This document shows, piece after piece, positions 63,901 through 64,000 of a stretch of DNA of 64,000 nt. Every line of letters begins with the position of its first letter. The first letter of the stretch is position 1. Under the pieces are notes generated by a model that was not told the origin of the DNA, did not search any database, and saw only the letters and a program-made list of their open reading frames with translations. The DNA comes from JBBRBB01 sp038206235 (lineage in GTDB: Bacteria > Bacteroidota > Bacteroidia > Chitinophagales > Chitinophagaceae). The stretch lies in contig JBBRBB010000008.1 of NCBI GenBank assembly GCA_038206235.1, positions 62,001 to 126,000 of the forward strand, given 5' to 3'. Both the position numbers and the translations under genes were made by a program.

Positions 63901-63949
63901 GCATAAGCAGCATAAAAAGTAATCTGATGTTTTTAAAATGATGCTTCAT
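60938..63949 (-). CDS. SusC/RagA-family TonB-dependent outer membrane transporter
   Basis: A 1003-residue outer membrane receptor. Signal peptide (to about 24, VRAQ), CarboxypepD-reg-like domain (about 25-105), TonB box region (NEVVVVGYSDKKRSELTSSV), plug domain (about 115-235, RLRGVSSVNATQSPLYVVDG) and a beta barrel to the C-terminal TININF. It imports an oligosaccharide or peptide bound by the SusD partner. No sigma/anti-sigma pair or hybrid regulator is visible; the upstream side leaves the window. Confidence 0.96.
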   Translation of the reverse strand: MKHHFKNIRLLFMLLMLTSFVRAQTHSVSGRVVSSKDGTPVSKATLLIKQNAKAFAANDDGSFSILLSAGKNTLQVSAVGFASKEVTINESEKNIIVRLEETNNDLNEVVVVGYSDKKRSELTSSVTVVKADKLNDVTTNDIGSLLQGKVAGLEVINSSGVPGASAEIRLRGVSSVNATQSPLYVVDGIIGGNFDPNDVESISVLKDAAATAIYGSQANSGVIVVTTKKARNGKANFEAKITTGFRTPDFGSLDMMSGSQLYNYQKEFYRDYIPSDTGNSYKIDLLKFYAERPLELQSRNYNWLTTIFKPAFMQNYYISVSGKTEKNDYYLGLSYYDEKGTYFNTNFKRINIRAGLGLHFSDRVSFTNNINISGVTGRSYDYNDIYYAYLNLPWDNPYDSAGNPLYVDGNVSFKWWSRDKVNPVHTIANSDHPYKGFDVNYDASLNVVINNWLSFSSTNRVSADYSKSTTFYSPVVAGQFHGTGFLDEQDIVNYGGTFNNLFKFNFSYGKHNVSGLAGTAYETGKTEFLGGSGRGLPLGVKVLNVVSNNLSVNGSADEGSILSFISQVNYSYFNKYFITGSYRLDGSTAFPKSKRYGSFPAISAAWIISNEDFLKGNLVIDNLKIRAGYGVTGTQDIGASRYLGLYSLSTQYNSQPGATPLQLPSPNLTWESKYQLNIGADVSFFNRINLTLDVYHNTTKNLLLQVAQPLSVGFEQRWENVGEIENKGIEIAIGSRNIQTKNFLWTTDFNISFNSNKLKNLPATFIKTGQWAISQIYRNGGNLYEFYMPVYLGVDPQTGAPLWEKIIKDDQGNETGREATSNYAEASYEEVGSALPKYQGGITNTFSYKNISLSVNAYFLQGNKVFSNILRFTMNDGNEPYYNQVVLPDGYSIWTKPGDIASNPSPQNSASSTETSTRYLKDGSFIALRNITLSYMLPQNFSKRMGMHDIRIAASADNVYTFTKFLGQDPQTTITPDIYTTPGVSDFKYPNNRQFLLTININF

Positions 63950-64000
63950 CCGGCGTAGTTGTTACAATTTGGTTAGAGATAGAGATTAAAAAGATTAGAA

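Overview
The window is AT-rich chromosomal DNA from a Bacteroidota bacterium, most likely a member or close relative of the Chitinophagaceae. The evidence is a SusC/SusD pair, type IX secretion (T9SS) C-terminal sorting domains, gldA, split transketolase, archaeal-type ProS, a near-absence of Shine-Dalgarno sequences, and many promoters with the Bacteroidota -7 box TAnnTTTG. Family level is an inference. No tRNA, rRNA, CRISPR array, transposase or prophage module was seen.

Layout. 1-7602 (+): the 3' part of an EF-G-like GTPase, then three exported proteins: a TIM-barrel-like lipoprotein, a sulfatase-fold lipoprotein lacking key catalytic residues, and a T9SS-secreted GH13 enzyme. 7741-11377 (-): GNAT, HAD phosphatase, DinB-like protein, gamma-glutamyltransferase. 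11378-14881: an M14 carboxypeptidase between two complex palindromic intergenic elements. 14882-20853 (-): a T9SS repeat protein, a small coiled-coil membrane protein, a CBS protein, a restriction-modification pair and proS. 21021-26879: envelope proteins (Tyr-rich lipoprotein, FadL-like porin, RlpA, VanX-like dipeptidase) and the electron transfer flavoprotein. 27031-44507: housekeeping genes (xerD, rsgA, uvrD/pcrA-type helicase, cmoA, nfu, pnuC with an NadR-type kinase, frr, a WecA/MraY-like transferase, transketolase N-half). 44617-45563: a small accessory patch with a frameshifted DUF2442 gene and a ParE-type toxin-antitoxin pair. 45645-56708: acs, gldA, asd, surface-sugar genes (rfbD, a UXS-like epimerase, a DegT aminotransferase, waaA) and tdk. 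56862-63949 (-): a polysaccharide-utilisation-type operon read susC, susD, PKD lipoprotein, DUF4874/DUF4832 lipoprotein.

The most unusual content is non-coding. Many spacers carry short-period (about 7-14 nt) degenerate tandem arrays with different units. Two related arrays lie in frame inside waaA and rfbD, in predicted loops. Spacers also carry several palindrome families, including a CCTCACAGGTC palindrome at four sites and nested inverted-repeat elements on both sides of the M14 gene. Probable one-base homopolymer frameshifts affect a sterol desaturase and a DUF2442 gene, and perhaps a small lipoprotein; they may be assembly errors or real decay.
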